Below are positions 14,900 through 18,475 of a DNA stretch of 18,475 bases, piece after piece. The DNA is taken from contig CAXRIA010000044.1 in assembly GCA_964230805.1 (NCBI GenBank), positions 1 through 18,475 on the forward strand. Direction: 5' to 3'. Position numbers and translations under genes: made by a program. The DNA comes from Flavicella sp964230805 (GTDB taxonomy: Bacteria; Bacteroidota; Bacteroidia; Flavobacteriales; Flavobacteriaceae). Below the pieces are notes generated by a model that was given only the letters and a program-made list of their open reading frames with translations, searched no databases and was not told the DNA's origin. How positions within the stretch are numbered: position 1 is the stretch's first letter; each line of letters starts with the position of its first letter.

Positions 14900-16090
14900 C
14901 TAAGGGTAGCGCAAATATTTTGCTCGTGTCTTTTTAAATTTTTTCAGATCCTTTTCCCAAGATGCTTCAATGGTTTTGGCAGAAGCCTTGTTTTCCAATT
15001 GTTGTCTGAGCAGTGTAGTACCCGCGTGAATGGTAAAGGTTTTCCCGAAGAATTTTTCTTTGTTAGGGGTTTTTTCATAGGCGTCTTGTAGCCAGGCAAT
15101 AGTTACTTTGGCCATTTTCTTGCGTTGTGACAAATCCACGCCATAGCAAATTTTGTTTTCGTGTTTCGGATATTTCGCTCCAAAATTGGGTTTTGGCATG
15201 TAAGAAAAATCAGTCGTGGGAAACCATGGGGCTCCGTAACGCTGGAATTGAAATTCACTTCCCCGACCCGCATTGATGGTGGTTCCTTCGAAAAATCCCA
15301 AACTGGGATACAAATTGATTGCCCGGTCATTGGGTAGGTTGGGTGAAGGTCGTATGGGCAAGTGAACCTCGGTTTGATGCGCGTAATTTTGAAGTGGAAT
15401 CACCGTCAAATCGCATTGCACCTTGTTTTTGAGCCATTGTTCGCCATTGATCATGGTGGCATACTCGCCAATAGTCATGCCGTATACCAATGGAACGGGA
15501 TGCATACCTACAAAGCTTCGGTGTTCCATTTTTAAGGTAGGACCATCAATATAATGTCCATTTGGGTTGGGACGATCCAACACAAGCAAGGGAATATCAT
15601 TTTCGGCACAGGCCTCCATCACATAGTGCAGGGTAGACAGGTACGTATAGAAGCGTACACCCACATCTTGGATATCAAATACCATGACATCCAAACCTTC
15701 GAGTTGCTCGGGACTTGGTTTTTTTTGTTTTCCATACAAAGACACAATCGGAATGCCTGTTTTTTTGTCTATGTTATCAGCCACTTGCTCTGCGGCGTCT
15801 GCCTTGCCACGAAATCCGTGTTCTGGAGAAAACACACGCAGGACCTGTATTCCTGCATGTTGCAAAGAATCCACAAGGTGTGTGTGCGTTTTTTGAAGGT
15901 TGTCTTTGAAGATTACAGAGGTTTGGTTGGCCACAACACCTGTATTTTTATGGAGCAAGAGGGGGAAGTATTCATGAGTCGCATGGGCGCCTACTCGGAT
16001 AGGAGGTGTTTGACATGAGGCCAAAAAGCAAGCACTAAAAAAGAGTGTATGCAAACAGAAAGCGCTTATTTTTTTGGGTTGAATTCCCAC
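14900..16090 (-). CDS. NamZ-like exo-beta-N-acetylmuramidase (DUF1343) lipoprotein
   Basis: Matches the DUF1343 family (GH171), whose characterised members NamZ of Bacillus subtilis and Tannerella forsythia remove terminal MurNAc from peptidoglycan fragments. Conserved blocks are FSPEHGFRG (87-95), FDIQDVGVRFYTY (138-150), LDRPNPNG (171-178), RPSPNLP (247-253) and FEGTTINAGRGSEF (267-280). The N-terminus is a lipoprotein signal, with basic QPKK, a hydrophobic stretch and the lipobox LASC with Cys26, so it should be anchored in the periplasm or outer membrane. The GTG at 16090 gives a normal 25-residue signal and 396 aa in total. An in-frame ATG at 16150 would add 20 residues and start upstream of a predicted promoter, so it is less likely. 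Cell-wall recycling or scavenging is inferred from the family. Confidence 0.88.
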   Translation of the reverse strand: MGIQPKKISAFCLHTLFFSACFLASCQTPPIRVGAHATHEYFPLLLHKNTGVVANQTSVIFKDNLQKTHTHLVDSLQHAGIQVLRVFSPEHGFRGKADAAEQVADNIDKKTGIPIVSLYGKQKKPSPEQLEGLDVMVFDIQDVGVRFYTYLSTLHYVMEACAENDIPLLVLDRPNPNGHYIDGPTLKMEHRSFVGMHPVPLVYGMTIGEYATMINGEQWLKNKVQCDLTVIPLQNYAHQTEVHLPIRPSPNLPNDRAINLYPSLGFFEGTTINAGRGSEFQFQRYGAPWFPTTDFSYMPKPNFGAKYPKHENKICYGVDLSQRKKMAKVTIAWLQDAYEKTPNKEKFFGKTFTIHAGTTLLRQQLENKASAKTIEASWEKDLKKFKKTRAKYLRYP

Positions 16091-16112
16091 ATACTTTGTA
16101 GAGATTACCCGA

Positions 16113-16141
16113 AAAATATATGTATTTTTGAAAAGCAACAA
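16113..16141 (-). promoter_or_regulatory. Predicted promoter of the NamZ-like gene
   Basis: On the minus strand there is a TTG (16139-16141), then 18 bases, then TATATTTT (16113-16120), which matches TAnnTTTG at all but the last position. The spacing is within the 17-23 known for this phylum. Transcription from it would begin near 16107, upstream of the GTG at 16090 but downstream of the ATG at 16150, which supports the GTG start. Confidence 0.42.
16123..16130 (+). promoter_or_regulatory. Predicted -7 box of the ABC permease promoter
   Basis: TATTTTTG is a perfect TAnnTTTG. A TTTG at 16095-16098 lies 24 bases upstream and may be the -33 element. Transcription would start near 16137, before the TTG start at 16155 and after the TTG at 16128 that opens the longest frame. 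The box overlaps the predicted promoter of the divergent NamZ-like gene. Confidence 0.5.
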
Positions 16142-16154
16142 TAGTCTCATCAAT

Positions 16155-17390
16155 TTGAATTACGAATTATTTTTAGCCAAGCGATTTACTTCTTCCAAAG
16201 AGTATAAAAGTAGTATTTCGTCGCCAATAATAAAAATAGCCACGGCAGCCATTGCATTGGGTATGGTAATGATGTTGATTTCCGTTGCCACGGGTATGGG
16301 TTTGCAGCGAAAAATACGTGAAAAAATAAGTGTTTTTGAAGGACATGTACAAGTTGTCAATTACGACAACAACTACTCTGAAGCCACGCAAAATCCTATA
16401 TCGAAGTACCAAGATTTTTATCCGGATTTCAACGGGGTATCTGGGGTGAAATCTGTGGCCGTATTTGCGACAAAACCCGGAGTTATTCGTACAGAAAAAG
16501 ATTTTGAAGGCGTGGTTTTAAAAGGCATAGATTCAACGTATGATTGGTCGCGTATCGCTCCCTATTTGGTGGCAGGAAAACTTCCCGATTTCTCGAAATC
16601 GCGTTCGAAGGAGGTTTTATTGTCAAAAACACTGTCAGAAAGATTGGGCATTGCTTTGAATGACACATTTTTTATGTATTTTTTAAAGGAAAATCCGCGC
16701 AACCTTCCCAACAGACGCCTTTTTCAAGTGGTGGGATTGTACAATTCAGGTTTTGCAGAATTTGATAAAACACTCTTGTTTGGAGATCTTCGGCAAATTC
16801 AACATTTGAACAAATGGCAAGAAAGTCAGGTAGGTGGTTTTGAAATATTGTTGGATAATTTTGAGGATTTAAAAATCAAAGGAGAAGCCATTTACAATGA
16901 AATTTCGTCCACTTTAAACAGTCGTACGATTTTGGAAAGTTATCCTGCTATTTTTGAATGGTTGCATTTGTTTGATACCAATATTTACATCATTATCGCA
17001 ATCATGATTTTGGTGGCAGGAATCAACATCATTACAGCACTTTTGGTACTTGTATTGGAGCGCACACAGAGTATTGGTCTCTTAAAAGCAATGGGTGCTT
17101 CTAATTGGAGTGTGCGAAAAATATTTTTGTACAATGCCTCCTATTTGATTGTGCGGGGATTGTTGTGGGGAAATTTGATGGGACTCACATTGTTGTTTTT
17201 ACAATCTTATTTTGGAATAATTCCTTTGGATCCTGAGACCTATTATGTGTCTGAGGTGCCGGTTTACATCAGCTTTCTACAGGTGTTATTGCTCAATTTG
17301 GGAACCTTATTGCTCTGTTTGCTCATGTTACTTATACCGTCGATGATTGTCACCAAAATAAGCCCTGTGACTGCCTTAAAATTTCAATAG
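16155..17390 (+). CDS. FtsX/LolC-type ABC transporter permease
   Basis: A 411-aa inner-membrane permease of the FtsX/MacB/LolC-E superfamily with four predicted membrane segments: about 25-50 (IIKIATAAIALGMVMMLIS), 276-302, 326-354 and 370-398. The large domain between the first two (about 51-275) is periplasmic, as in MacB and LolC/E. The cytoplasmic loop LERTQSIGLLKAMGASNWSV (301-320) is the family signature that contacts the ATPase. Such permeases usually drive mechanical work in the envelope, such as lipoprotein release, rather than ordinary transport. No ATPase gene is adjacent, so the partner must be elsewhere. The start is taken as TTG 16155, giving MNYELFLAKR, which matches the N-terminus I recall from relatives; the frame opens at another TTG (16128) that falls in the promoter. 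Whether it is LolC/E proper cannot be decided here. Confidence 0.88.
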   Translation: MNYELFLAKRFTSSKEYKSSISSPIIKIATAAIALGMVMMLISVATGMGLQRKIREKISVFEGHVQVVNYDNNYSEATQNPISKYQDFYPDFNGVSGVKSVAVFATKPGVIRTEKDFEGVVLKGIDSTYDWSRIAPYLVAGKLPDFSKSRSKEVLLSKTLSERLGIALNDTFFMYFLKENPRNLPNRRLFQVVGLYNSGFAEFDKTLLFGDLRQIQHLNKWQESQVGGFEILLDNFEDLKIKGEAIYNEISSTLNSRTILESYPAIFEWLHLFDTNIYIIIAIMILVAGINIITALLVLVLERTQSIGLLKAMGASNWSVRKIFLYNASYLIVRGLLWGNLMGLTLLFLQSYFGIIPLDPETYYVSEVPVYISFLQVLLLNLGTLLLCLLMLLIPSMIVTKISPVTALKFQ

Positions 17391-17434
17391 GAACAGAGAA
17401 AATAGCGAACGATTTCCTGTACTTCAATCGAAAC

Positions 17435-18457
17435 TTACAGTGGCAGTTCGTCTAACAAGGAAATTAAATTTTCATCAGAAGGCCTCGGTGCATTCGCATC
17501 GACAATATTTCCTTTAGGATCAATCAAAATAAAGCGAGGAATTCCAGAAATTTCATAGGCTTTGTAGAAGCTTTGATCTTCTCCAGCGAACAACTGAATG
17601 CCTCCCATGTTTTTTGCAGCAATCATTTTTTTCCACACTTCGCGCTGCGCAGGAAAGTCCGTGGAGATACTGACAAATTCGATATTTTTTCCATGGTATT
17701 TTTCTTCCAGTTTTTGCAAATAGGGAATTTGCTGAAGACAAGGAGCACACCAAGTGGCCCACACATCGATGTACACATATTTGCCTTTGAAATCATCCAA
17801 AGAAGTGGTGCCTCCTTGGTAATTCTCATAATCCACAAATTTGGGAGAGGGCGCTCCTTTGGCCATTTTGGTGGCCCTAAGATTTTGCTGCTCGTAGGCG
17901 TTTATCAAACCGTCGTACAATTCTTGATTATTTTGTAATTCACCTTCTCGCATGGCTTTGTCGATGTTTTTGTGTTTGTATACAATAGCATCGAACATTG
18001 CTTTGATTTCCTCAACTTTTGCAAAAAATTCTTCTTTTTCTGAACTAAAAAGAGGCGCAATGTCATCTAAGGTATCAGAGGCTTGAATCCGGTCTAGGAT
18101 GTACTTCGAATTTTCGGCACCTTTTCCTGTAATGATAAGATTTTCTTCAAAATTGTTGGCGTCGGTCTCAATAGTGAGGTCATAGCCGTTTTTTAGATAG
18201 ACAAACAACCTTCCATTTTCCGTACTTAGGGTGTAAAAGCTTTCAAGGTAATTTTTTACCGCAGGCGAAAGTTGCAAGGTGTCGCGAAAATTCCCGTTTG
18301 CATCAATTTTGATTTCTTTGGTATAATCTCTATTTTGAATAAGGATTGATTCGGACGTTGCGTTTTGAATGTCGCCTTGTAAAATGGCATAATTTTTAGG
18401 TGTCTTAGTACAGGCCACCACCAATACGACGAACAACAAGAAGGTGATTTTTTTCAT
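17435..18457 (-). CDS. TlpA-like thioredoxin-fold lipoprotein
   Basis: A 340-aa predicted lipoprotein thiol-disulfide oxidoreductase. The signal MKKITFLLFVVLVVAC ends in a lipobox with Cys16, so it is membrane-anchored outside the cytoplasm. The N-terminal beta-rich region (about 22-110, ILQGDIQNATSESILIQN) resembles the DUF4369 domain common in such proteins of the phylum. A charged helical linker follows (about 115-200). The C-terminal AhpC/TSA-Redoxin-like thioredoxin fold (about 200-340) carries the active site WCAPC (236-240) and the cis-proline in GIPRFIL (Pro307). It probably reduces or rearranges disulfides of envelope proteins; a specific substrate is not visible. The ATG at 18457 lies 18 bases from the window edge, so its promoter is not seen. 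It converges with the permease gene across 44 bases, where I see no clear terminator. Confidence 0.9.
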   Translation of the reverse strand: MKKITFLLFVVLVVACTKTPKNYAILQGDIQNATSESILIQNRDYTKEIKIDANGNFRDTLQLSPAVKNYLESFYTLSTENGRLFVYLKNGYDLTIETDANNFEENLIITGKGAENSKYILDRIQASDTLDDIAPLFSSEKEEFFAKVEEIKAMFDAIVYKHKNIDKAMREGELQNNQELYDGLINAYEQQNLRATKMAKGAPSPKFVDYENYQGGTTSLDDFKGKYVYIDVWATWCAPCLQQIPYLQKLEEKYHGKNIEFVSISTDFPAQREVWKKMIAAKNMGGIQLFAGEDQSFYKAYEISGIPRFILIDPKGNIVDANAPRPSDENLISLLDELPL

Positions 18458-18475
18458 GGAAAAACTTTTTTATGC

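Overview
The window looks like a chromosomal segment from a low-GC member of the Bacteroidota, most probably the family Flavobacteriaceae. Three things point there: repeated matches to the Bacteroidota promoter -7 box TAnnTTTG; A-rich start-codon contexts with no clear Shine-Dalgarno sequence; and proteins typical of the group (multi-repeat DUF349 protein, HisB with a cysteine-free phosphatase loop, TlpA-type lipoprotein, YkgJ-like cysteine-cluster protein, NamZ/DUF1343 lipoprotein). No insertion sequence, phage gene, tRNA, rRNA or CRISPR array was seen.

Layout. Bases 1-2461 hold, on the + strand, a DUF349 repeat protein that runs in from outside the window and a small RsuA/RluE-type pseudouridine synthase. 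Bases 2540-10245 are a complete histidine biosynthesis operon, hisG-hisD-hisC-hisB-hisH-hisA-hisF-hisIE. These eight genes encode all ten steps from PRPP and ATP to histidine: HisB and HisIE are bifunctional, and the long-form HisG needs no HisZ. The operon ends at a perfect palindromic terminator shared with the convergent lpd gene. Bases 10263-13687 carry lpd (dihydrolipoyl dehydrogenase) and argS on the minus strand. Bases 13855-14789 carry a Fe/Zn-type cysteine-cluster protein and a small unknown protein on the + strand. Then come a minus-strand NamZ-like lipoprotein, a divergently transcribed FtsX/LolC-type permease, and a minus-strand TlpA-like thioredoxin lipoprotein at the right edge.

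The most interesting element is the his leader (2540-2686). A perfect -7 box is followed after 17 bases by an 18-codon ORF, MNNKQLHHHHSNTCDQTS, with four consecutive histidine codons. An intrinsic terminator follows (14-bp stem, 5-nt loop, seven T), then hisG. A 7-base segment just after the His codons (2609-2615) is exactly complementary to the 5' arm of the terminator stem (2659-2665) and lies where a ribosome finishing the peptide would cover it. This is the full logic of ribosome-mediated attenuation. It resembles the enterobacterial his operon in principle but shares no obvious sequence with it.

Several gene starts given here are shorter than the longest open frame, because those frames begin at TTG or GTG codons inside regulatory DNA: hisG, hisC, hisB, hisH, lpd, argS, the permease and NamZ. 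Promoter calls rest on motif matching by eye. No database search or folding program was run.
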